In this document: positions 1 to 6,202 of the stretch, one piece after another
Layout of the letters: the number at the start of each line of letters is the position of its first letter
Position numbering within the stretch: the stretch's first letter is position 1
Source: Fidelibacterota bacterium
GTDB taxonomy: Bacteria > Fidelibacterota > JAANXI01
Length of the DNA stretch: 6,516 nucleotides
Reading direction: 5' to 3'
Assembly (NCBI GenBank): GCA_018263365.1
Contig: JAANXI010000074.1
Coordinates: forward strand, 1-6,516
Made by a program: the position numbers and the translations under genes
Notes under the pieces: generated by a model
What the model was told of the DNA's origin: nothing
Databases searched by the model: none
Seen by the model: the letters and a program-made list of their open reading frames with translations, nothing else

Positions 1-1226
1 TCCTCAGCGTCCTGGAAATAGCGGTCTTTGCTCCCTTCTTTCATCGCTTCCACAGATCCCATCCCCCTGTAGGATTTATACGTTCGGCCTTCATACAAAA
101 TTGTTTCGCCGGGACTCTCTTCCATTCCAGCAAACAAGGAACCGATCATCACTGAATCCGCGCCAACGGCCAGCGCCTTGGCGATGTCACCGGAATAGCG
201 AATACCGCCGTCGGCAATCACTGGGATATCATACTCCATGGCAACTTCAACGCAGTCGCGGATAGCGGTAACCTGGGGAATACCCACGCCTGCCACCACT
301 CGGGTCGTACAAATGGAACCCGGACCGATTCCAACTTTGATAGCATCGGCCCCGGCATCGATAAGCGCTTGTGCGCCATCCTTTGTTCCGACATTCCCGG
401 CGATAATTTCCGTCTCCGGATATTTCTTTTTCAACGTCTTCAGGGTTTCTATTACGCCTTCTGAGTGTCCGTGGGCGGTATCAACAACGATGACATCCAC
501 CGAATTGGCAATCAGCAGATCGGCCCGCTCCATCGTATCGTTGGTTACGCCAATTGCCGCACCGATGCGCAGTCGGCCATGCTCATCCTTGGCGGCATTC
601 GGAAACTGGGAACGTTTCTGTATATCTTTGACGGTAATCAGGCCTTTGAGCGTGTTATTATCGTCGACCACGAGCAGCTTTTCAATTTTATGCTTTTGCA
701 GGATGGATTCCGCCTCGTCGAGCGTAGTACCCACCGGGACGGTAATGAGGTTTTCCTTGGTCATCACGTTTTCGATGGCCTGATCCTGATCGGTTTCAAA
801 CCGGAGATCGCGGTTCGTCAGGATACCTTCCAGCTTGTTCTCATTATCAACGATGGGGATACCAGAGATTTTATACTTCGCCATGAGCTCCAGTGCATCG
901 GAAACCTTTCGGTTCGGCGGCAGCGTCACCGGATTGAGGATCATCCCGCTTTCGGAGCGTTTGACCTTATCCACCTGCTCCGCCTGCTGGATCATGCTCA
1001 TGTTTTTGTGCAGGATGCCGATGCCGCCCTCTCTGGCAACGGCTATCGCCATCTCGCTTTCGGTTACAGTATCCATCGCCGCACTAACTAACGGGATGTT
1101 CAGATGAATGTTTTTCGTAAACCGGGTTTCAACGTTCACCTCTCGAGGCACCACATTACTTCTCTGGGGTACAAGAAGCAGGTCGTCAAACGTCAAACCC
1201 ACTTCAATGCTATTTAGATTTTTCAT
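1..1226 (-). CDS. guaB: IMP dehydrogenase GuaB (C-terminus cut by window edge)
   Basis: IMP dehydrogenase oxidises IMP to XMP with NAD+, the rate-limiting cytoplasmic step of guanine nucleotide synthesis. The frame is open from an ATG at 1226 to the left edge and shows 408 codons; bacterial GuaB is about 485-490 residues, so roughly 80 C-terminal residues lie outside. Visible parts in order: N-terminal barrel strand with LTFDDLLLVP (about 11-20), two CBS domains (about 95-150 and 155-210, the usual nucleotide-binding regulatory module), LRIGAAIG near 217, the DTAHGHS NAD-site motif near 249, the catalytic loop GSICTTR with nucleophile Cys306, ADGGIR near 338, the YRGMGS segment near 384, and the mobile-flap Arg402-Tyr403 dyad. 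All agree with E. coli numbering within about one residue. The start is supported by an AGGTGA Shine-Dalgarno six bases upstream. It lies 56 bp downstream of hutH on the same strand. No frameshift seen; identification is firm. Confidence 0.97.
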   Translation of the reverse strand, partial: MKNLNSIEVGLTFDDLLLVPQRSNVVPREVNVETRFTKNIHLNIPLVSAAMDTVTESEMAIAVAREGGIGILHKNMSMIQQAEQVDKVKRSESGMILNPVTLPPNRKVSDALELMAKYKISGIPIVDNENKLEGILTNRDLRFETDQDQAIENVMTKENLITVPVGTTLDEAESILQKHKIEKLLVVDDNNTLKGLITVKDIQKRSQFPNAAKDEHGRLRIGAAIGVTNDTMERADLLIANSVDVIVVDTAHGHSEGVIETLKTLKKKYPETEIIAGNVGTKDGAQALIDAGADAIKVGIGPGSICTTRVVAGVGIPQVTAIRDCVEVAMEYDIPVIADGGIRYSGDIAKALAVGADSVMIGSLFAGMEESPGETILYEGRTYKSYRGMGSVEAMKEGSKDRYFQDAE

Positions 1227-1229
1227 TCG

Positions 1230-1243
1230 GAATCACCTGATTC
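1230..1243 (-). promoter_or_regulatory. Palindrome over the guaB ribosome binding site
   Basis: The sequence GAATCA-GG-TGATTC (minus strand) is a perfect 6+6 inverted repeat with a two-base centre, and the guaB Shine-Dalgarno AGGTGA (1233-1238) lies inside it, six bases before the ATG. A full stem is sterically impossible with a two-base loop, but a GAAT/ATTC stem with a six-base loop would sequester the SD; alternatively it could be a dimer-binding DNA site. The repeat is seen directly; a regulatory role is inference. Confidence 0.35.
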
Positions 1244-1282
1244 TGTCAATGTATCGGTTTCATATATGATTTGTCATGAAGA

Positions 1283-2809
1283 TTATTCCAACGGACAGTT
1301 TGCCTCGACAGCCTCAACAAGTTTGCCGTCCCGAAGGAGAGTCACCGCCTGGTTCATATCTTTGGAATGTACCCGATCTTCCCCCCATGTCGGGACTTTT
1401 TCCCTAAGGGTATCGTAGACAGGCTGCAAGAGTTTCGCCGGCTTGAGTCCGTCTTTCAAGTCGAGACCCTGGACAGCACACAGCCACTCGACCGCCAGAA
1501 TCTGTTCCACATTTCCAACGATTTCCCGGAGTTTTCGGGCTGCAAACGTTGCCATTGAGACGTGATCTTCCTGATTGGCGGAGGTCGGAATGGAATCCAC
1601 AGTCGACGGATGCGCCAGCCCTTTATTTTCTGAAGCCAGTGCGGCAGCGGTCACTTGCGGTATCATATAGCCGGATTGTAATCCGCTATTCCGGGTTAAG
1701 AAGGCTGGCATCTGACTCATAGTCGGATCCATCATCGCGGCAATCCGCCGTTCAGAGATGCTGCCAAGTTCTGCCGCGGCTGTTCCGAGAGAGTCCAGCA
1801 CCATACCGACCGGTTCGGCATGGAAATTCCCTCCGGAAATAATTTTCCCGGTTTCGGGGAACACCACAGGATTATCGGTGCAGGAGTTCATTTCGGTGGT
1901 GAGAATTTTTCGGGCATACTCCATATTATCTCTACTCGCGCCATGCACCTGCGGCATACACCGGAGACTATACATATCCTGTACTTTACCGCAGTCCCGG
2001 TGGCTTTCGTGTATTTCGCTCTCCTGCAACAGCGTGTAGAGATTCCGGGCGCTTTTCTGCTGCCCATTGTGGTCCCGGATAGCGTGTAATTCCTCCCGGA
2101 ATGGAGTATCCGTGCCTTTCAACGCTTCCACACTGGTTGCTCCAAGTATGTCAGCGGCTTTTACCAGATTCTCAAGCCGGATGAATGCGTCAATTCCTGC
2201 GGCCAGTGATGCTTGTGTTCCGTTCAGGATTGCCAGCCCCTCTTTGGCCTGTAATGCCACCGGAGGGATATCTTCCTGCTTCAGTGCAAACAAGCTTGGA
2301 ACTCTTTTGCCACGCCAGGTGACTTCACCTTCGCCGATTACCGCCAGCGCCAGATGAGCCAGCGGCGCAAGATCCCCGCTGGCGCCCACCGATCCTTTGG
2401 ATGGAATAACCGGGTAGACGCCGGTATTCAGCATTGACGCAATCGTTTCGGCAACAACCGGTCGACACCCGGAATAGCCCTTCACAAGAGCGTTTACCTT
2501 GAGCATCATCATGAGCTTAACAATCGTATTTGGAAAAGGCTCGCCAACCCCAGCGGCATGGCTCCGCACCAGATTGACCTGTAAATCCGCCAGCTGATCG
2601 TTATCGATGCGTACATCCGCCAATTTCCCGAAGCCTGTGTTAATGCCGTAATAGGTTTCATTCGAGGTAATGGCCTTCTCAACAATCCGGCGGGATTCGT
2701 TCATGCGCTCGACCGCTTTGTCATCAATGGAAACCGGAGGGCTGTGGCGCAAAAATCCAGTACAGTCCGGTATTTTCAGTGAATTACCGTCGAGGATTAG
2801 TGACTTCAT
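1283..2809 (-). CDS. hutH: Histidine ammonia-lyase
   Basis: HutH deaminates L-histidine to trans-urocanate and ammonia, the first step of histidine degradation in the cytoplasm. From the ATG at 2809 it is 508 residues, the normal family length. The MIO prosthetic group forms from Ala143-Ser144-Gly145 within GSVGASGDLAPL. Other active-site residues are present: Tyr54 (YGINTGFG), His84 in the SH pair typical of histidine rather than tyrosine/phenylalanine lyases, Asn196 (NGTQ), Gln277, Tyr280, Arg283 (YSLRCMPQVHG), Phe329 (GGNFH) and Glu414 (SANQEDHVSM), matching Pseudomonas putida HutH numbering exactly or by one. A reading frame extends upstream to a TTG at 2863, but that has no Shine-Dalgarno and sits on a likely -35 box, so ATG 2809 is preferred although its own SD is weak (GGA). 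No hutU, hutI, hutG or hutC is visible; the neighbours are guaB downstream and an outer membrane protein gene upstream. Confidence 0.95.
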   Translation of the reverse strand: MKSLILDGNSLKIPDCTGFLRHSPPVSIDDKAVERMNESRRIVEKAITSNETYYGINTGFGKLADVRIDNDQLADLQVNLVRSHAAGVGEPFPNTIVKLMMMLKVNALVKGYSGCRPVVAETIASMLNTGVYPVIPSKGSVGASGDLAPLAHLALAVIGEGEVTWRGKRVPSLFALKQEDIPPVALQAKEGLAILNGTQASLAAGIDAFIRLENLVKAADILGATSVEALKGTDTPFREELHAIRDHNGQQKSARNLYTLLQESEIHESHRDCGKVQDMYSLRCMPQVHGASRDNMEYARKILTTEMNSCTDNPVVFPETGKIISGGNFHAEPVGMVLDSLGTAAAELGSISERRIAAMMDPTMSQMPAFLTRNSGLQSGYMIPQVTAAALASENKGLAHPSTVDSIPTSANQEDHVSMATFAARKLREIVGNVEQILAVEWLCAVQGLDLKDGLKPAKLLQPVYDTLREKVPTWGEDRVHSKDMNQAVTLLRDGKLVEAVEANCPLE

Positions 2810-2823
2810 AGCATCCGTGTGTT

Positions 2824-2840
2824 TAAATTTTGTAAATTTA
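2824..2840. promoter_or_regulatory. A/T-rich palindrome at the hutH promoter, operator candidate
   Basis: TAAATTT-TGT-AAATTTA is a perfect 7-bp inverted repeat with a three-base centre. It covers the proposed -10 box and start point of hutH, the classical place for a repressor dimer. A/T-rich DNA makes chance palindromes likelier, so the sequence is clear but the operator role is inferred. Confidence 0.35.
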
Positions 2841-2863
2841 TCCGAATACCGGTTACATATCAA
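2835..2863 (-). promoter_or_regulatory. Candidate sigma-70-type promoter of hutH
   Basis: On the minus strand TTGATA (2858-2863) is followed after exactly 17 bases by TAAATT (2835-2840), giving 5/6 and 4/6 matches to the housekeeping consensus. Transcription would begin near 2828, leaving a leader of about 19 bases before the ATG at 2809. This placement also argues against the upstream TTG start. If the organism belongs to Bacteroidota proper, its promoter consensus differs and this call weakens. Confidence 0.45.
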
Positions 2864-2949
2864 GATGAATAATTTGGAGAACTTAATTTTTGGTGCTTGG
2901 CTAAGTTAGTGGAAAATTTGACCTGACTACAAGTTCTGGTAGCCCGATT

Positions 2950-3747
2950 TCACCACCGGTATCCCAGGTCAAAGAGTGGCAACAGATGATATTGCTTCCC
3001 AAAGGGATAGGTGCCAAAAGTGAGCAGATACCCTGCCATGAGATTCCAGGATTCGCTGAACTGCCAGCGGACCTGTCCGCTGTGCTCCCAGAAAAACGCT
3101 TCGGAATACCCCGGCAGCCAGATCAATTCCGCATCAGATTTCATACCCCACTGAGGTGATAATTTCCAATCCATGCCAGAGCCAACCCGCAGACTGTAGC
3201 CGTTGTAAAAAACACCCAGTCTTGGGAAAACCACCGGCAGATCGATTGTAGTGCGTTCATCAAGGTCACCGAAGACGCCGGCGAACCCGATGCCTCCACT
3301 GAAATAATATTCCAGCGATGGAAAGGGTATTCGGTAGTACCTGATCTCGTTGTATAGACTAATCATAGATGGAATTTCCACGATTGTCGGATCGTCCGGG
3401 AGTATTCCTCCAGTGCCCTTCCGCGATATCAATCTGAGCAATGGCGTGGGATACACAAGGCTGTGTCTCGTCTGAATGCTCTGATTTCCAGCGGTTTTGT
3501 GCGTCCAAATCAGTTTGGCATTCGGAATAACAAAATCAAAGATGGGATGCGTCTGTAGCTCCATATTATTTGCAAGTCCATATCGAAGAGGCCCAAAAAG
3601 TCCAACATGGAAATCACCCTTCCGAACCTTGTCAAACTCCACCTTTCTGCCTGGACTATTTTCCTGGGCAGAGATAACAGTAGTCGTACCCAATAAGGGC
3701 AATAGAAGTAATATCAATGCCACGAGCCGCTGAAGTATTCGCCTCAT
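2950..3747 (-). CDS. Putative beta-barrel outer membrane protein, function unknown
   Basis: From the ATG at 3747 the product is 265 residues. Residues 1-28 look like a signal peptide: MRR positive end, a leucine-rich core (about 8-20) and a cleavage-like VISA-QE junction near 28. The mature part alternates short polar and aromatic stretches with Gly/Tyr/Trp/Phe-rich segments (for example YYFSGGIGFAGVFG about 147-160, LMAGYLLTFG about 236-245) and ends in LGYRW, consistent with an outer-membrane beta-barrel and its aromatic C-terminal signal. I recognise no specific family. The ATG overlaps the TGA of the upstream EEP gene as ATGA, so expression is probably translationally coupled; the local SD is weak (GGTG), which fits coupling. 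The same frame extends upstream to 3834, but that would bury the signal peptide inside the protein and overlap the EEP gene by about 90 bases, so it was not used. The barrel call is inference from composition. Confidence 0.75.
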   Translation of the reverse strand: MRRILQRLVALILLLLPLLGTTTVISAQENSPGRKVEFDKVRKGDFHVGLFGPLRYGLANNMELQTHPIFDFVIPNAKLIWTHKTAGNQSIQTRHSLVYPTPLLRLISRKGTGGILPDDPTIVEIPSMISLYNEIRYYRIPFPSLEYYFSGGIGFAGVFGDLDERTTIDLPVVFPRLGVFYNGYSLRVGSGMDWKLSPQWGMKSDAELIWLPGYSEAFFWEHSGQVRWQFSESWNLMAGYLLTFGTYPFGKQYHLLPLFDLGYRW

Positions 3748-4826
3748 GGTTGCACCGCTAATCGTGCTGAGACCGGCGCGTGATCCGCCAGTTGCATTGT
3801 TTCCTGATAGGTGGAGTCGGTGCCTGCTGACCAAGTTCCGTTCGTAAACAGGTAATCCAGTTTGCGATTCCAGAAGACATCACCGGACGTACTGTGCGTA
3901 AAATATCTCGAATTGGAGGCCAGATAATCCGACAGCGAAACAGCCGGACTGTATGCGTTATAAATCGGCTCCATCCAGGTCATTTCCGGAGTGTAGTCAC
4001 TTCCCTCCGGACAAAAGTCCGGATCGTCGTCCTGGCATCGATCTTCGTCGCAATAGTTCGTGGAATCCGAGCCGGGTGGCAGCAGATTGAAATCGCCTCC
4101 GCCGATAACTAATGCTCCTCCAGAATCCAGTGCATCGAAGACCTCTTTAAATTCGGTGACGTGTTGTTGCTTGGTGTCGTCAGTGGAAAACGCAGAGGCG
4201 TGGATGTTGAGTACATACAGGTTATCTATTTCCGGGACCATCACTTTTGTCTTCAGTATGTTCCGCCGGAGATAAAAATACGTGGTGAGCGCATCCTGGT
4301 CGCCCCGAAGCGCCAGTTGTATCCTCTCAGTATCAGATAACTCCCACCGGGAAAAGACTGCCTGCCCCGTATTAATCCGGCCCAATCCATCGCTGGGAAC
4401 AAACTGTGATTTCCACATGGAACCATAGGCGGCGTAATTGAAATACGTATGGTCCAGCAACCACTGTACCTGATTGATATACCCTGTCCTGTTGGATTCC
4501 ACATCGACCTCCTGCACCAGCAGGATGTCCGGTTGTACCTCGTTGATCTTATCCGCAATGGCGCTGAGCGCTTCCTGAACTTCGGCCTTTGTCAAAATGA
4601 CGCGCTCTCCGCAGGAATCGCCAAACCACGGGATTCTGGCTGCTCCGAAACGGATATTCCATGTCATGATTAATAGTGAGTTTCCTACGGCTGGAGGTGA
4701 TTCATGCGATTGAGCAGAATATTTTATCGCATCAGAATTCTCCGGGAATTTGGTAACCAATGGCTCGCATCCCATGGCTCCTATCACAATTACAACAATA
4801 GCCCATGAATATATCGCCTGTTTCAT
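3744..4826 (-). CDS. Exported endonuclease/exonuclease/phosphatase-family lipoprotein
   Basis: A 360-residue member of the EEP (DNase I/exonuclease III/inositol phosphatase-like) fold, which cleaves phosphodiester or phosphomonoester bonds with a divalent metal. The N-terminus is a short positive end, a hydrophobic core (about 7-18) and a lipobox-like AMGC with Cys20, suggesting a lipoprotein; the -3 residue is Ala rather than Leu, so secretion is likelier than lipidation is certain. The catalytic set is complete: TWNIR with Asn57, LLVQEVD with Glu106, NIHAS with His209, GGDFN with Asp245 and Asn247, KLDYLF with Asp324, and ADHAPV with Asp348-His349. An Asp/Glu/Cys-rich insert follows the GGDFN motif (about 252-285; Cys259, 264, 272). 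The start is backed by AAGGAGA (4835-4841), eight bases before the ATG. Its stop overlaps the start of the next gene (ATGA). Substrate cannot be told from sequence: DNA, RNA, or a phosphorylated lipid or sugar are all possible. Confidence 0.88.
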   Translation of the reverse strand: MKQAIYSWAIVVIVIGAMGCEPLVTKFPENSDAIKYSAQSHESPPAVGNSLLIMTWNIRFGAARIPWFGDSCGERVILTKAEVQEALSAIADKINEVQPDILLVQEVDVESNRTGYINQVQWLLDHTYFNYAAYGSMWKSQFVPSDGLGRINTGQAVFSRWELSDTERIQLALRGDQDALTTYFYLRRNILKTKVMVPEIDNLYVLNIHASAFSTDDTKQQHVTEFKEVFDALDSGGALVIGGGDFNLLPPGSDSTNYCDEDRCQDDDPDFCPEGSDYTPEMTWMEPIYNAYSPAVSLSDYLASNSRYFTHSTSGDVFWNRKLDYLFTNGTWSAGTDSTYQETMQLADHAPVSARLAVQP

Positions 4827-4887
4827 GCACGAATTCTCCTTATAATCAAACGATGGCTATACTCGTGTGTCAGATTGATATCCTTTA

Positions 4888-4955
4888 CCAGATGTAACAA
4901 TTCCAGCGTGTTGTACTAACTTAACTGGCTCTGGAATTGCGATTCACATCTATGG
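4888..4955. repeat. Long bulged inverted repeat upstream of the EEP lipoprotein gene
   Basis: The left arm reads CCAGATGT (4888-4895), two unpaired bases, then CAATTCCAG (4898-4906). The right arm reads CTGGAATTG (4931-4939), six unpaired bases, ACATC (4946-4950), two unpaired bases, TGG (4953-4955). That gives 9+5+3 base pairs around a 24-base loop. It lies about 60 bases upstream of the EEP start codon, inside the 195-bp gap after the MBL gene. No U-run follows on either strand, so it is not a standard intrinsic terminator. It may be a structured leader RNA or a protein-binding site. Confidence 0.45.
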
Positions 4956-5021
4956 AATGAGATCATACCGAAATGTAGATGTATTAGCTTTCAGGAGCAA
5001 TGAAATTATTTTCTGCTCGGA

Positions 5022-5654
5022 TTACTCTAATTCCGTGTCATTTTCCAGGGTGTCTTTCACCGCCGTTGCCACATTTCCTTTACACACTGCGCCGTGATTC
5101 GGACAGAGCACCTCAATGGAATAGTTCAGCAATTTCCGGACGCTCTCCCGTGTGATTTCGGGATTATCCATAAACTGCGCAGGCACGAATTTGAAAATAT
5201 CGCCCTCTGTGCGACGAATGAGCAAGTCCCCGATAAACATGACATTACCTTCGCTGCGTCCCAGGAAGAAGTTGTAATGCGCATCCGTCGGCCCCGGTGC
5301 GTGAACAACTTTTAATCCCCCCGGAAGCGTATCCCCGGTTTCATACAGATGGTCCGGTGACCCCTCGTACCCTTCGCCGTTTTTCGGGGCGTACACCGGC
5401 GCATCAAAATGCTGCTGATATCGCCAGGCTGATCGCTGGTGAAACCGTCCGGTGAGACATATTGCCTGGACTGTGTTAAACCCTTCCAGAAGATCCTCGT
5501 GCAATGGCAGGGGATCAATCAGAATGGTGCCAAAGGCCGTTTCCAGCGCATACGCATCGCTCCGGTTGTGGATGCGATCGTCCTCCACAGTCCAGTGCAG
5601 GAGGCTTGGCGCAACATATTCAAGTGAATCGGCGACGGTTGACGGTTCGGACAT
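5022..5654 (-). CDS. Metallo-beta-lactamase-fold protein with degenerate metal site
   Basis: From the ATG at 5654 the product is 210 residues with the layout of a short MBL-fold protein: strands around LETAFGTILIDPLPL (about 37-51), the first motif region LTGRFHQRSAW (67-77), the second ligand region APGPTDAHYNFFL (119-131), FIGDLLIR with Asp143, and CPNHG with His187. Normal MBL hydrolases carry HxHxDH in the first region; here the aligned positions are Gly69, Phe71, Gln73 and Arg74, with only His72 nearby, and GHTPGH has become GPTDAH. A di-zinc centre is therefore unlikely, although Asp143, His126 and His187 remain. No signal peptide. The start is set by GGAGGAG (5663-5669), eight bases upstream; an in-frame GTG at 5693 falls in a hairpin loop and was rejected. 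It follows osmC by 71 bp on the same strand. Function is unknown; hydrolase activity should not be assumed. Confidence 0.85.
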   Translation of the reverse strand: MSEPSTVADSLEYVAPSLLHWTVEDDRIHNRSDAYALETAFGTILIDPLPLHEDLLEGFNTVQAICLTGRFHQRSAWRYQQHFDAPVYAPKNGEGYEGSPDHLYETGDTLPGGLKVVHAPGPTDAHYNFFLGRSEGNVMFIGDLLIRRTEGDIFKFVPAQFMDNPEITRESVRKLLNYSIEVLCPNHGAVCKGNVATAVKDTLENDTELE

Positions 5655-5662
5655 AGTTATTG

Positions 5663-5669
5663 CTCCTCC
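5663..5669 (-). promoter_or_regulatory. Ribosome binding site fixing the MBL-protein start
   Basis: GGAGGAG on the minus strand, eight bases before the ATG at 5654. It decides between this ATG and the in-frame GTG at 5693, which has no such site. Confidence 0.8.
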
Positions 5670-5677
5670 GCAAACCA

Positions 5678-5708
5678 AGACAGGGAGAATCACTGATTCT
5701 CCCTGTCT
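5678..5708 (-). terminator. Perfect 13-bp hairpin between osmC and the MBL gene
   Basis: AGACAGGGAGAAT (5678-5690) and ATTCTCCCTGTCT (5696-5708) are perfect complements separated by five bases. The hairpin begins 17 bases after the osmC stop and ends just before the Shine-Dalgarno of the MBL gene. The minus-strand tail is TGGTTTG, a poor U-tract, so complete intrinsic termination is doubtful. A partial terminator or a 3'-end stability hairpin that lowers MBL expression relative to osmC is the best reading. The hairpin is certain; its action is inferred. Confidence 0.65.
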
Positions 5709-5725
5709 GACTTCATGTTTGCCGT

Positions 5726-6154
5726 TTATTTCAATGAGGCGGTTAGTTCAAACTCCACCCCCGCCAGCGCTTTCGAAACCGGGCAGGTATTTTTGGCGCT
5801 CTCCGCGTGGTTCAGGAAAGTTTCCTCATCAATGTTTGGAATATCCGCCTCGGTGGTAATTTCGATTTTACTGATGGCGAACCCAGCATCCCCTTTTGTA
5901 AGGTGGACCTTATCCGTGGTCTGAATGGAATTTGGTGTATATCCGGCCTCACCAAGTCCTGCGGACAGCGCCATGGAAAAACATCCCGCATGAGCCGCTC
6001 CGATCAACTCTTCCGGATTTGTCCCGCTCTCCTCTTCAAATCTTGAAGAAAACGAAAAAGGTGTGTTCTTCAATACACCTGTTTCGGAACTCACGTTACC
6101 GTTGCCATCCTTCAAACTTCCGTTCCACTGTGCGGAGCCAATTCTCACTGCCAT
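5726..6154 (-). CDS. osmC: OsmC-family organic hydroperoxide reductase / peroxiredoxin
   Basis: OsmC/Ohr proteins are small cytoplasmic homodimeric thiol peroxidases that reduce organic hydroperoxides. From the ATG at 6154 the product is 142 residues, the usual length. The two catalytic cysteines are Cys58 in AAHAGCFSMALS and Cys124 in NTCPVSKAL, close to E. coli OsmC Cys59/Cys125; Arg38 (SSRFE) and Glu48/Glu49 (NPEEL) correspond to the conserved residues that activate the peroxidatic cysteine. The EELIGAAHAGCF segment and the TCPVSKAL ending point to the OsmC branch rather than Ohr. The start is fixed by AGGAGG five bases upstream; the frame runs on to 6274 without a plausible start and would cross the promoter. 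The gene is first in its unit and divergent from the AGCS transporter gene. In well-studied bacteria osmC answers to osmotic or stationary-phase stress; no such regulator site was recognised here. Confidence 0.94.
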   Translation of the reverse strand: MAVRIGSAQWNGSLKDGNGNVSSETGVLKNTPFSFSSRFEEESGTNPEELIGAAHAGCFSMALSAGLGEAGYTPNSIQTTDKVHLTKGDAGFAISKIEITTEADIPNIDEETFLNHAESAKNTCPVSKALAGVEFELTASLK

Positions 6155-6159
6155 ATCGT

Positions 6160-6165
6160 CCTCCT
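6160..6165 (-). promoter_or_regulatory. Ribosome binding site fixing the osmC start
   Basis: AGGAGG on the minus strand, five bases before the ATG at 6154. It is the strongest Shine-Dalgarno in the window and settles the start against the 40-residue upstream extension. Confidence 0.85.
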
Positions 6166-6202
6166 GTATCATTTCATTTTTGTCAGTTCGCAAGTTGAAA
6201 TT

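Noticed and set aside
238..1107. Open frames of 90-208 codons on the plus strand opposite guaB
   Set aside because: They are antisense to a well-conserved gene, have low-complexity or unlike-protein sequence and no recognisable family.
1241..1250. TTGACA-like hexamer (minus strand, near 1244-1249) as a guaB -35 box
   Set aside because: It is only about 20 bases from the ATG, so the matching -10 would fall inside the coding sequence.
2810..2863. Longer hutH beginning at a TTG at 2863
   Set aside because: No Shine-Dalgarno, the codon lies on the likely -35 box, and the ATG at 2809 gives residue numbers matching characterised HutH.
2912..2945. Weak stem GGCTAC/GTAGTC after the outer membrane protein gene as a terminator
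   Set aside because: Only six pairs including a G-U, an eight-base loop, and the T-run (ATTTT) is offset by about eight bases; too weak to list as a terminator.
3748..3834. Longer outer membrane protein starting at 3834
   Set aside because: It would overlap the EEP gene by about 90 bases and place a clear signal peptide in the interior; the ATGA overlap at 3744-3747 explains the start.
4995..5018. GAGCA/TGCTC inverted repeat after the MBL gene
   Set aside because: Only five base pairs with a 14-base A/T-rich loop and no clear U-tract; chance level.
5655..5693. MBL protein starting at a GTG at 5693
   Set aside because: The codon is in the loop of the 13-bp hairpin and has no ribosome binding site, while the ATG at 5654 has GGAGGAG.
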